This document shows positions 54,582-63,742 of a stretch of 64,000 bases of DNA, in pieces (position 1 is the stretch's first letter; each line of letters starts with the position of its first letter). Origin of the DNA: Aeriscardovia aeriphila (GTDB lineage: Bacteria; Actinomycetota; Actinomycetes; Actinomycetales; Bifidobacteriaceae). The stretch is from assembly GCF_002259595.1 (NCBI RefSeq), contig NZ_MWWU01000002.1:186001-250000 (forward strand), written 5' to 3'. The notes under the pieces were generated by a model. It was given only the letters and a program-made list of their open reading frames with translations. It was not told the origin of the DNA and searched no databases. The translations under genes were made by a program, and so were the position numbers.

Positions 54582-56703
54582 GCTGTTTTGACCGTTGCGC
54601 CGAGTCGGCATTGCTCTCGAACGACGGTGACGGTGATGAGCTCAGTACTTTGCTGCGCGCGGTTTCGTCCATGCGGTAGCACTGAACGGTAAGCTGCTGC
54701 GCGCCTGTCATTAGCACAGCGCGGCCGGGACATGTGTAATCTGCAGCTTCCCATTCCTGCACTGCTGGGCGTGATAATCCGGCGAGAGCATCACTAGTGG
54801 GCTCGCCCGTGGGAAAGTAAATCACCGTAGCAAATTGCTCAGCTCGGCGCACATATTTCGCACTGGTCAAGCACATTACGGTCCTCAGTTTCGGATTGTG
54901 CAGTTCTTCCCGGATTATCAGCGCGTCTGAATTAGTGGGATCCAACAGTTGGTCAGCGTCATCACGCCAGCGCACAGTAAAAGCTGATGAGTCATCAGCA
55001 GTGGTAATCTCAGGGTTTTCTTGCGATGAGCGGGCTTCCTCGTATTGGGTGCGCAAGAGGGTGAGCAGGTTGGTTTTACCTCTGCCATGCCCGCCCACTA
55101 TAGCGATGTTGCCGTGAGTGAGGTCGACACAAGCAGGTAGCAGCGCAGTCCCACTATCCTGAAGGCCAAGAGCAAGCTGGTGCACAGTTGTAGAGAGATC
55201 GAGAGAACTGGAAGGGACGCTCAGTGGGGTTGGGGGAAGGCTGAGCGAGGTTGAAGGGACACCCCAGGGGATATTGCGGGGCAAAGGTGCAGAAAAGAGC
55301 TCCTGAACAGGAGTATTTTCCATAAACTGCGCAGCGAGAGAACAGTGGTGAACCACAGCAGCACACGAATCGAGATGCGGCGCATGGAAAAGCTGAGGGC
55401 CTTGACCATACTCCACAATGCCTAAGCCAGGAACGCTCGGCAGGTGGGCCGTATCCGGCACACCCACGAGGTCAGTCGATTGCATGCTATCGCGCAAACG
55501 CAAACACACGAGCAGGGAGAGGTTCGCTCGCATATCCGTGCTCAACTGGCCTAGGGGTGACTGAGTGGCCAAAATCAGGTGCATGCCTAAAGATCGGCCC
55601 TGGGAGGCAATCCTGGTGAGGCGCTGCACGTAGTCGGGCAACTGGTTTTTCAGCGCTGTGAACTCATCCACCACAATAATCAGGTGTGCTGGAGGCGAGC
55701 TGAGCTGAGTGATCTGCGAAACGTGATGATGGGCAACGAGCTGCTCTCGGCGATGCAGCTCTTCTTCGATTGCGCGCAGAGCTCGCTTCGCATGGGCAAT
55801 CGAGAGGTCGGATACGCAACCGCGAGCATGAGGCAGATGCTTTAAATCATTGAAAGTAGCTCCGCCTTTGAAGTCGAGGAAGATGAACTGCACACGCTCA
55901 GGGCTATTGCGTAACGCTAAGCTTGCACACCAGCTTTGTAAGAGAACAGATTTGCCCGAGCCGGTCGTTCCTGCGATGAGCACATGCGGGCCATGCTGGC
56001 CAAGGTCTACGGTGAGCTCATCGAGCTGGGCAGTAGGGTAGAGCAGCGTTGAGCCGAGAGGAACACGAAGATCTACCGCAGGAGTGAGCTGAACACTGCC
56101 ATCAGGCAGGAAGGAAGAATCACGTAGCCAGTAGCGCAGAATTGATCGCCAGTCGGGTGATGTGAGCTGCGCTGGCATGAAGGAAGTGAAAGGCTGCGAT
56201 GCTGCGAACATACTGGTGTGCGCGTTCGCGTTACTAGGAGCGGTAGCGAGCAACTCCACCTGATGGTGGATCCACGTTTTCTCATCTTCCACTTGCGGCT
56301 CATGGGTGTGAGAGGGCTGCTCTTCGCTGAAAGTTGCTGCATCTTTCTTTCTGATAATCTCGGTGAGAACGGAAGTCAGGCTTAAGGCTGCGTTAGCGAT
56401 ACTCATGACCAAGAATGGGATATTCCCTGCCCACCAGGCGATGCCTACCATGGCAAACTGTGCGAGCAGAGGCAAGAAGCGCAGAAAAGCGAGCAATCGA
56501 GTGAGTGCAAGTTGCCGCGCAGAAGTGCCAGAGCGGCGTGTTTCAGCAGGAGAAGGTCCTGCAGCGACAGGCGAGCGTCGCGCAAGGGTCGGAGAGCGTC
56601 GCGCAGAAGTACAAGAGCCTGTGGCAGCAGCACAAGGGCCTCGGTCAGCTGCACGAGTGCAGTGTGAGAGGTGGTGGAGTGACATGCCTCCATCACAACG
56701 CAC
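54538..56703 (-). CDS. EccC-like FtsK/SpoIIIE membrane ATPase
   Basis: The 721-residue chain has a Ser/Arg/Ala-rich N-terminus, two membrane spans (about 72-112), and an FtsK/SpoIIIE ATPase domain with Walker A GTTGSGKS (245-252), FLDFKGGATF and Walker B LIIVVDE (341-347). A second, shorter P-loop region (GGHGRGKT near 550) follows. The linked motifs DLRVPLG, PHARGCVSDL and VGVPDTAHLPSVPG resemble EccC/EssC, the motor of type VII secretion, more than FtsK. No EsxA/B, EccB, EccD or EccE gene lies nearby. The start may be GTG 56703 or ATG 56685. It is downstream of the LCP genes on the same strand. Confidence 0.8.
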   Translation of the reverse strand: MRCDGGMSLHHLSHCTRAADRGPCAAATGSCTSARRSPTLARRSPVAAGPSPAETRRSGTSARQLALTRLLAFLRFLPLLAQFAMVGIAWWAGNIPFLVMSIANAALSLTSVLTEIIRKKDAATFSEEQPSHTHEPQVEDEKTWIHHQVELLATAPSNANAHTSMFAASQPFTSFMPAQLTSPDWRSILRYWLRDSSFLPDGSVQLTPAVDLRVPLGSTLLYPTAQLDELTVDLGQHGPHVLIAGTTGSGKSVLLQSWCASLALRNSPERVQFIFLDFKGGATFNDLKHLPHARGCVSDLSIAHAKRALRAIEEELHRREQLVAHHHVSQITQLSSPPAHLIIVVDEFTALKNQLPDYVQRLTRIASQGRSLGMHLILATQSPLGQLSTDMRANLSLLVCLRLRDSMQSTDLVGVPDTAHLPSVPGLGIVEYGQGPQLFHAPHLDSCAAVVHHCSLAAQFMENTPVQELFSAPLPRNIPWGVPSTSLSLPPTPLSVPSSSLDLSTTVHQLALGLQDSGTALLPACVDLTHGNIAIVGGHGRGKTNLLTLLRTQYEEARSSQENPEITTADDSSAFTVRWRDDADQLLDPTNSDALIIREELHNPKLRTVMCLTSAKYVRRAEQFATVIYFPTGEPTSDALAGLSRPAVQEWEAADYTCPGRAVLMTGAQQLTVQCYRMDETARSKVLSSSPSPSFESNADSAQRSKQPRCAPRSELHAMSP

Positions 56704-56750
56704 CAGTCACGCGCGAACAGGATTTTTCAGAAAATGTGGAAAACTTTCGC

Positions 56751-58286
56751 TCAGATGATGCCGCCCACAACGCCCGGCTCTTCTTCGCCATTGATAATCT
56801 TGGCAAACAAAGTGAGGGAAGCCTCCGAGTTGAGCAACACCGTCGAACCGATGCCGTCGACGTAATAACCCATCGACTTGACCACCGGCAAGCCAGTGAT
56901 ACCGTTCGGGCCGGTCGCTTCACGGAAAGCCAAAGCCATCTGCGCCAAGTTGAACGGATTCATTGAATTATCAACGGTGAGCGAATCGAGGCCAGCGCCC
57001 GCCACCGAGAAGAGCTTATGCGGGTTGAAAATCGTCGACGGGGACATGGTCTGCTTGGCAATAGCAGCAACAACCTGACGTTGACGCTTCGTACGGCCAA
57101 AATCACCCATCGGGTCGGAGTAGCGCATACGCGAGAAGGAGAGAGCCTGTTCGCCATTCACCGTGTGGCAGCCAGCAGTCCACTTCATACCCGAGTTTGC
57201 GTCATCAACATTTTGGTCGTAGCACAAATTCACGCCGCCCAAAGCATCGACAACATTTTGTACGCCGGAGAAGCCGATCTTGACCACATGGTCGACCTTG
57301 ATGTGAGAAATACTCTCCACCTGGGCAGACAATGCCGGCCAACCGTACTTTTCTGCTATAGCGTTGATCTTCATATCCACATCGTCTTGAGTGACCAAAG
57401 TGTCGCGAGGAATGGAAATGAGAGCTGCGCGGCCAGAAGCCGGCTTGATTAACAGCATGATCGTGTCGGTACGCTCGCCAGGAACAGAATCTTCAGCGCC
57501 AGTGCCGCGAGCACCGTCGCGCACATCGGAACCGAGGATCAGCCAAGTATGAGCAGAATCGTCGGCGCGCGAGCTCAAAGCGTCAAAGCGCTTCGGCTTG
57601 GAATTTGCCCAGAAGTACACTCCCGCGCAGAAAATCAGAATGAGCACGAGCAGAACTGCCAGAACGCGCAAAAATATATGCCGCTTGGGGCGAGCTTTCG
57701 TGAGAGCCTCACCCGCTGGGTTGCCCGAGTGAGGGTCGAGGGGTGCGTGCGGGCCGCGAGGAGAGCGTGGTTCGAAGGAAGGATGCTGGCTGTCAGCAAA
57801 GCGAGAGCCTTGAGCGGCACGAGAACCTTGAGCGGCACGAGAATTACGCGGCGCAAAAGAAGGTGCGGGCTGATAATCTCGGCGCGAAGAGGGAGCAAAA
57901 GAAGGGTAATCGCCGCCGCGAGCCTGTGGTGCGCGGGAGTAAGGGTCAGAGGAGAAGCGAGCCTGCGAGTTACGAGCCTGTGCCTGCTGGTACTGACGAG
58001 GCTGAGGCTGAGCAGAATTGACCTGACGCGGAGCTTGCGGGTTGCGCTGAGGCTGAGAATAGCGGCTAGCTTGAGGATTGCGGCCAGCCTGAGACGTGCG
58101 CTGGGCCTGCGGGTTTCCTGCGCGCTGAGAGTTCTGAATGTGGTGGAAATTCTGAACATTCGAACCCTGCTGACCTGAGTTGTGCGCGTAAGAGCCATCA
58201 GCGCGCTGAGCAGCAGAAGAGGGGCGAGGCCGAGAATTATGGGGAGTAAAGCTTGGCGGTACGAAATCATCATCAAAAGCGGCCAC
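56751..58286 (-). CDS. LytR-CpsA-Psr (LCP) family protein with long disordered N-terminus
   Basis: LCP enzymes attach glycopolymers to peptidoglycan outside the cell. The first 200 residues are Gln/Asn/Arg/Ser/Pro-rich, then comes a membrane span (about 205-227) and the LCP domain with LGSDVRDG, GERTDTIMLL, ISIPRDTLV and GRTKRQRQV, holding the conserved Asp and Arg residues. GTG 58286 (VAAFDDD) is chosen for its AAGGGAG site over the open frame to 58415. A perfect 18-bp duplication (57808-57843) encodes AAQGSR twice. Confidence 0.88.
   Translation of the reverse strand: MAAFDDDFVPPSFTPHNSRPRPSSAAQRADGSYAHNSGQQGSNVQNFHHIQNSQRAGNPQAQRTSQAGRNPQASRYSQPQRNPQAPRQVNSAQPQPRQYQQAQARNSQARFSSDPYSRAPQARGGDYPSFAPSSRRDYQPAPSFAPRNSRAAQGSRAAQGSRFADSQHPSFEPRSPRGPHAPLDPHSGNPAGEALTKARPKRHIFLRVLAVLLVLILIFCAGVYFWANSKPKRFDALSSRADDSAHTWLILGSDVRDGARGTGAEDSVPGERTDTIMLLIKPASGRAALISIPRDTLVTQDDVDMKINAIAEKYGWPALSAQVESISHIKVDHVVKIGFSGVQNVVDALGGVNLCYDQNVDDANSGMKWTAGCHTVNGEQALSFSRMRYSDPMGDFGRTKRQRQVVAAIAKQTMSPSTIFNPHKLFSVAGAGLDSLTVDNSMNPFNLAQMALAFREATGPNGITGLPVVKSMGYYVDGIGSTVLLNSEASLTLFAKIINGEEEPGVVGGII
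57808..57843. repeat. 18-bp tandem duplication in the first LCP gene
   Basis: CCTTGAGCGGCACGAGAA occurs at 57808 and again at 57826, keeping the frame of the minus-strand gene. Confidence 0.88.
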
Positions 58287-58434
58287 AATATCTCCCTTCT
58301 CGTCCTCTCCCTTTGTAGAACATTGCGCGAGGGCAGGAGGCGCACTAGCGCGAGAATTTGCTGTTTCTTCGCAATCGGAAAGGCTCGGTCTGTGAATCTG
58401 GGCAGCACAAACCACCCAGATTATCAGCGCGCTA

Positions 58435-59916
58435 TCACAGCTTGTCTGCAGGAATTCCGCAGATCGTGTGGTTCAGGTAGCGGTCAGCGATGCCCATGAA
58501 GCTTCCTGTCTGCGCATCACGAATCACGCCCGTCTCCGGGTCAACCACACCGCCTGTGCGAGGGTCAACCAAAGAGCCATCCGACTGGGAAATCAAGCCA
58601 GTGATCGGGTCAGGCTTCGCAGCGTTCTGCTCGGACTGCTGGTCGGAAGAATCCGTCGACTCCGAGGAGTTCGAAGAGTTCGAAGACGTGTCAGAAGAAT
58701 TGTCCGAAGAAGTAGACTTGTCAGCCTCACTCTTGCTCTGAGCGCTTTCCTGAGCGAGCTGATCGGCCTGCGTTTGCGCATCAGCGGAGAGGTCAACGTT
58801 AATTGGCTTACCAGCGCGCATCAGCTCCCACAGAGTTTTTGCCGCATCCGAGAACACCACACGGTTCGGGTCACTCGGGGCCGTCATAATTGGGGCAGTG
58901 CGCGAGTAGAGGTTCGAAACAGAGAAGTGACGCATCGAGTAAGCCAAGCCAGTCAGTGTTCCCAGCTGGCCCAAACCAGAGCTCATCGTCAGTGACTCCA
59001 GTGCAGACTTAGCGAAACCATAGAGCTCGTTGACGTTGAGAAGAATATTCTTCTGCTTGATCTGGCGCAGCAGCTGCTTGATCAAATACTGCTGACGAGC
59101 AGTACGGCCAATATCGGAACCATCGCCAATGCCGTGGCGAATACGAGCGAACATGGTGCCCGACGTTCCATCCAGATGGTCCAAGCCCTTGTTCAAACGC
59201 AAACCGGTGTACTCATCATTCACGTTTTCAGCGATGCACACGTCCACACCACCGATGGCATCGATCATCTTCCTCATACCAGCGAAGTCGACAACGATGA
59301 ACTGGTCAAGGTGAATTCCCGTGAGCGACTCCACAGCAGCCATCGCGCAGGTTGCTGCGCCCGAGAGGCCATCCCTGTTGTAGCCGTAGGCGAAGATGGA
59401 GTTGAACATCACGTTGTAGCGCGCAGGAATCGTGCCCTTGCTGGTAGTGCAGGCAGGAACATCGACCAAAGTATCGCGCGGAATAGAAACCAAATTCACA
59501 TAAGAGCGGTCTGCAGAAATCTGGGCGATCATCGTCGTATCGGCGTTATGCTCGCCGCCTTCCGTCTTGTTACCCAGAGTGGAATTCTCAGCGCCATCGC
59601 GCGAATCCTGACCCATCACCAACAGATTGATCGGCTTGCCAGAGTTCGGGTCCAGAATCTCGGTTTCAGCCTTCTTCGTCTTTTGGGAAGTAATGATGAC
59701 GGAGCGGGATGTGATCGTGCTGTTAATCTCGGAATACACTGCAGCACCAGCAGTGGCGACGAAAGCGAAAAGGGCAATGAACAGGCACAAAATTGCACGC
59801 AACACCACGCGGCGATTGGTGAAAACTGTTGCATGCAGGGGTTGGTTAGAGGGGGTGTGGGCCAAGTTGGGAATTGCTCGCCCCGACCTCGGAGCACCGT
59901 GTTTACTATTTGCCAT
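58435..59916 (-). CDS. LytR-CpsA-Psr (LCP) family protein
   Basis: The 493-residue protein has a short cytoplasmic tail, one membrane span (about 37-60) and the LCP domain: VMGQDSRDG, HNADTTMIAQ, VSIPRDTLV and IGRTARQQYL carry the conserved acidic and Arg residues. After the domain is a Ser/Asp/Asn/Glu-rich stretch (about 385-430) and a tail with DPRTGGVVDPETGVIRD, three turns of a short repeat. The start is ATG 59916. It lies upstream of the first LCP gene on the same strand; the 148-bp gap contains a dispersed 9-mer (58419). Confidence 0.9.
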   Translation of the reverse strand: MANSKHGAPRSGRAIPNLAHTPSNQPLHATVFTNRRVVLRAILCLFIALFAFVATAGAAVYSEINSTITSRSVIITSQKTKKAETEILDPNSGKPINLLVMGQDSRDGAENSTLGNKTEGGEHNADTTMIAQISADRSYVNLVSIPRDTLVDVPACTTSKGTIPARYNVMFNSIFAYGYNRDGLSGAATCAMAAVESLTGIHLDQFIVVDFAGMRKMIDAIGGVDVCIAENVNDEYTGLRLNKGLDHLDGTSGTMFARIRHGIGDGSDIGRTARQQYLIKQLLRQIKQKNILLNVNELYGFAKSALESLTMSSGLGQLGTLTGLAYSMRHFSVSNLYSRTAPIMTAPSDPNRVVFSDAAKTLWELMRAGKPINVDLSADAQTQADQLAQESAQSKSEADKSTSSDNSSDTSSNSSNSSESTDSSDQQSEQNAAKPDPITGLISQSDGSLVDPRTGGVVDPETGVIRDAQTGSFMGIADRYLNHTICGIPADKL

Positions 59917-59980
59917 ATGCCCCGTCTTTCGTCTCAAAGCGTACAAAACAATATTTACAGTCTAGTCCACTCTCAAACTT

Positions 59981-60011
59981 TTGCACATTCGTGCTGCTTT
60001 CTCGCTACAGT
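59981..60011 (+). promoter_or_regulatory. Possible promoter of the glycosyltransferase gene
   Basis: TTGCAC at 59981-59986 and TACAGT at 60006-60011 are 19 bp apart in the divergent gap from the LCP gene. Confidence 0.35.
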
Positions 60012-60087
60012 GGGACGTGTGGGAAAGAATACGGTGAGCAATACGACAGAAGAAGCCCATTTGGCGCTGCGAGGAGATGATGTATCA

Positions 60088-63000
60088 ATGAAGAGTTCAG
60101 TCACGCAGCACGGTGCCTCCTCAACTGACAATTTGCAACATCTGCACACCCCAGCCACGGCTGCCGCGCGCAATTCGGCCTCTTCGCAGGTCTCCTCGCA
60201 GGCTGCCACCGCGGGCTCCACCACAAAGGAAGCTAAGCCGGCCACTCTTGCCAGCATCACCCGAGACGTGAGGGAGATAGCCCAGCTCGCCCGTCGCATT
60301 ATGAGCGGACCGGTGAGAAGCCTGAGCGAAACCATGACCTCGGTGACGGCTGTCAATGCCAAAGGCGCTGGCCCCATCGTCGTTTCGGATGTGTGCGCGA
60401 TTATCACCGTCGAGCGTGACGCCCGCTTCTTCAAACAGACGCTGGAATCCGTCCTTTCTCAGTCCGTCTTGCCTTCCCAGATTGTCATTGCGTGCCAAAC
60501 AGGGGAGAGCCTCACATCGCTCGCCGCTTACCGACCAGCACGAGCCCAAGTCGGCCCTCAAGCTCAAGCTGGCGCTCAAGTCGACAACCAAGCCGACGCT
60601 CAAACCTCCGCTCAAGCTCAAGCCAGCGCCGCCGCTCAAGCCGACTCCTCCATCGCTACTGCAACTGCGGACTACATCTCCGTCGGTCCCGTTCAAATCA
60701 CTGTTCTTCCTGTCGAAGGTGCAAAGAGCTTCGGCGACGCCATTTCCCAAGTGTTGCGCGCCCAAGTTGTCGACCCTTCCATCGCCCGCCTCTGGCTGTT
60801 GCACGACGACTCTCGAGCAGCGGACAGCACCACTCTGTTTCGCATGGTCACCGCCGACGCCAAGCAGCCCGGCGTTCAACTGTGGGGTGCTAAACAGCTG
60901 GACTGGAAGGGTGAAACCCTCCACGACGTGGGCTCTTTCACTGACCGCTGGAATCGGCGTGCCAGCCTCGTCGTCGACGGGGAAGAAGACCAAGGCCAGT
61001 ACGATCGCCGCTTGAACGTGTACAGCGTTTCCCTCGCCGGCGCGCTGGTCCACCTCACTGCGTGGAATAAGGTTCGCGGCACGCGCCCGTGGTACGGTTT
61101 CGACGAATCAGTAGACCTTTCTCGCCGCATGTGGCGTGCCGGCTTCCAAGTCGGCGTTGTTCCTCAGGCGCGCATCGCTCACCGTCGTGCCCGTTTTGAA
61201 GGCATTCGTAGCCTTCGTGGCCAGGCTCTGACGCACCCTCGCTCGAGCGCGTGGCAGCAGGTGGTTGCTCGCGACAAGATCCGCATTTCCGCCACTCCGC
61301 TCCTTCTCGCTCCTTTCGCATGGTTGGGCTCGATTCTCGTTTCGCTCTTCTTGTTCCTCGGCTTGCTGTTTTCCAAGAAGCCGTGGCAGGCGGTGTGCGA
61401 GCTCCTGGCTCCGTGGGCCGCACTCGTGCGCACACCTGTTGGCCTCTACCAGCGCACTCAGCTCAGGCTTGCTGGCCAGGGTGGTTCGCATTTCACTGCT
61501 TTGCGCGCCACCACCTCTCAGCTTCATGATTGGCATACTCGCCAACGCATTTTCCGCGATGCCCAGTCCCGCCCGGCGCGTAATCCGCTTGAGGCGATGC
61601 ATCTGAAGACTTTGACTCATCGTCGCCTGCGCTGGGAGTTTGCTCTCGCCCTCGTAGGTATTGTTGCCACCGCCTTGGTGAACCGCTCGTCGCTGGCAGC
61701 TCTCTTCTCCGGCAATTCCTTGTCTTCCGTATGGTGGCCGGCAACTTCTGCCTCCACCGCGCACATCTTGCATGTGGCTTCTACTCCGTGGACCTATAGC
61801 TTGGGTATGGGTGCTGCTGCCGCTCCTCTTCCTTTCGCTTGGGACCTTCTGGTGATCTCTCTGCTGGGTGGTGGGCATCTCGCCATTGGTTTGACGGTGT
61901 TCTGGCTGCTCGCTCCTGCTGGTGCGATGCTCATGATGTTTGCCCTTGCTGGCACGGTTTCGCGTTCGAATTCCGTGCGTTTCAGTGCCGGTCTGCTCTG
62001 GGGTGCGCTCCTGCTGGCTACTGGCATTGTGTTTACTGGTGATGTGGCGATGCTGATGGTGTGGCTGATGCTTCCGGCCACTCTGTACTCGCTGTTGCGC
62101 GCGATTGGCTTCTATGCGGTTGACCAGCCGAAGAAGGCTCACTCTTCTGTTCAGTTCGCTGCTATTGCTGGGCTTTGTGGTGCGGCAGCCGTTCTTGCTC
62201 AGCCGCAGCTTTTGCTGGTCTTCCTTTTGTTGGTGCTGGTGTTCTTGGTTTTGGCTCGCTCGCATCGCTTGATGGTGTTGCTTCTGCCGCTGCCTGCTGT
62301 GGTGATGAGTGCGCCGACGTGGTTGAGCGCGTTTGACCTGGCTGAGCTGACTGGCTTGTCCTCGCAGCAGCTTCCCCTCTCGAGTAGTTTTGCTCAGTTG
62401 TTTGGCTCGGCACTTTTGCCGTACACGCACACTCAGCTTTTTGCTCACCCTCCTGTTGCGCTGTTCACCGTTATGGATGGCTTTGCTGCCGGTTTGGGTT
62501 CGGCTTCCTCGTGGTCGGCATTTCTCAAGATTGTCATTGCGCTTGTTGCCATTCTTTCCTGCATTGTGCTTGCCATGGCGGTGATCTCGCTGTTTGTTAC
62601 GCGCTCTTTGCGCCTGTCTCGCTTGTCGTGGATGCTCATGCTGTTGGGCTCGGCTCTTGCCGCTTTTTCTGCAACGCAGACGATTGGTGTGACGACGGAT
62701 GTTTTGGCTCTTCAGCGCGCAGGCTCTGGTTCCGTTTCGCCGTTTGTTCAAGGCTCGGTTCTCCCAGGATTATCAGTGCTGCTTTTAGGCCTGGTGTTGG
62801 CTGCAATCTGTGTGGCGGGTGTTCGCGATCACACGTTTGTGGGTTTGCTGGAAGTGGATACTGCTACGGGTGACGAGGTGGATGTTTCCTCTCATGCGGG
62901 TGTTTCTTCGGTGGCTTCTCGCGCTTCTGTTTTGCCGCGGCATGTTCTTGCTCCTGACCTTTTGAAGCAGATGAGTTTGACGCAGTCGGAACTTTCCGCT

Positions 63001-63741
63001 CGTTACGCGTCTACTGTTGAGGATGCTCGCCGCAAGCAGCGTCCTGTTCGCATTCTCCACTCCCTGATTTCCACTGTGTTGGTGGTGACGGCGCTGAGTT
63101 TGACGCTGGTTTCGGCTGTTCAGGCTGGCATGCTGAACAAGGTGAGCACGACGGGTTCTCTGCTTCCTTTGGTGGGTGTGGCTGATTTGCAGGAGCATCC
63201 TCGCCAGCGTGTGTTGGTTTTGCGTGTGGCTGATGAGTCGAGTGTGCAATACACGGTGATGTCTTCTGCTGCAGGCGATGTGCTTGACCGTAATGTGAAT
63301 GCGGATGTTATTGCTGCGCATCGCAGCAATGCTGAGCAGGAGAAGCTGAATTCTTTGGCTGCTAATCTCTTGTCAGAAAATGCTCCTCAGGCTTTGGCGC
63401 AGTTGGAGAAGCTGGGCTTTATCGGCATTTTCGTGGTGCCGTCGCATTCTACGGATGCGGGCGTGGTGCAGGCGCATGCCATGTTGGCTTCTCATGTTGC
63501 TGGTTCGGATCAGAGCAATACGGTGGTCAATAATCAGGCTGGCTTGTATGTGCGTTTGCTTTCTTCGACGACGCAGAGTGTGGATGGTGCGCAAAGCTTC
63601 AATACTGTTGAGGTTCCTGTCGGGGGTGAGGTGCGTGCCTCGCGTTCGCCTTTGCGCATTGTGTGGCTGATTGCGATTGCTGTTCTTGTTGTGGTGTGGC
63701 TGTTGTTGGCGCTTCCGAAGCGTCGTTCGGTGAAGGAGTGA
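60088..63741 (+). CDS. Large membrane glycosyltransferase, family 2
   Basis: About 1217 residues. After a Ser/Ala/Thr-rich leader, a GT2 domain begins near residue 100 (VCAIITVERDARFFKQTLES) and carries LLHDDS as the DxD-like metal site and FDESVDLSRRMWRAG as the C-terminal acidic motif. An Ala/Gln-rich insertion (about 147-187) splits it. About a dozen membrane spans and an extracytoplasmic C-terminal domain follow. Such proteins build wall glycopolymers in actinobacteria, fitting the adjacent LCP pair. The start is uncertain: ATG 60088 with GAGGAG 11 bases ahead, or GTG 60034. Codons shift from C-ending in the first third to T/G-ending in the last third. Confidence 0.85.
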   Translation: MKSSVTQHGASSTDNLQHLHTPATAAARNSASSQVSSQAATAGSTTKEAKPATLASITRDVREIAQLARRIMSGPVRSLSETMTSVTAVNAKGAGPIVVSDVCAIITVERDARFFKQTLESVLSQSVLPSQIVIACQTGESLTSLAAYRPARAQVGPQAQAGAQVDNQADAQTSAQAQASAAAQADSSIATATADYISVGPVQITVLPVEGAKSFGDAISQVLRAQVVDPSIARLWLLHDDSRAADSTTLFRMVTADAKQPGVQLWGAKQLDWKGETLHDVGSFTDRWNRRASLVVDGEEDQGQYDRRLNVYSVSLAGALVHLTAWNKVRGTRPWYGFDESVDLSRRMWRAGFQVGVVPQARIAHRRARFEGIRSLRGQALTHPRSSAWQQVVARDKIRISATPLLLAPFAWLGSILVSLFLFLGLLFSKKPWQAVCELLAPWAALVRTPVGLYQRTQLRLAGQGGSHFTALRATTSQLHDWHTRQRIFRDAQSRPARNPLEAMHLKTLTHRRLRWEFALALVGIVATALVNRSSLAALFSGNSLSSVWWPATSASTAHILHVASTPWTYSLGMGAAAAPLPFAWDLLVISLLGGGHLAIGLTVFWLLAPAGAMLMMFALAGTVSRSNSVRFSAGLLWGALLLATGIVFTGDVAMLMVWLMLPATLYSLLRAIGFYAVDQPKKAHSSVQFAAIAGLCGAAAVLAQPQLLLVFLLLVLVFLVLARSHRLMVLLLPLPAVVMSAPTWLSAFDLAELTGLSSQQLPLSSSFAQLFGSALLPYTHTQLFAHPPVALFTVMDGFAAGLGSASSWSAFLKIVIALVAILSCIVLAMAVISLFVTRSLRLSRLSWMLMLLGSALAAFSATQTIGVTTDVLALQRAGSGSVSPFVQGSVLPGLSVLLLGLVLAAICVAGVRDHTFVGLLEVDTATGDEVDVSSHAGVSSVASRASVLPRHVLAPDLLKQMSLTQSELSARYASTVEDARRKQRPVRILHSLISTVLVVTALSLTLVSAVQAGMLNKVSTTGSLLPLVGVADLQEHPRQRVLVLRVADESSVQYTVMSSAAGDVLDRNVNADVIAAHRSNAEQEKLNSLAANLLSENAPQALAQLEKLGFIGIFVVPSHSTDAGVVQAHAMLASHVAGSDQSNTVVNNQAGLYVRLLSSTTQSVDGAQSFNTVEVPVGGEVRASRSPLRIVWLIAIAVLVVVWLLLALPKRRSVKE

Positions 63742-63742
63742 T

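Noticed and set aside
59134-60087. The 318-codon extension upstream of the glycosyltransferase start
   Set aside because: It overlaps the N-terminal half of the LCP gene on the other strand and has no domain; the probable start is 60088 or 60034.
61108-62751. A 547-codon minus-strand open frame opposite the glycosyltransferase
   Set aside because: Its Arg/Gln/Ser-rich composition is that of the complement of membrane-span codons, not of a protein.
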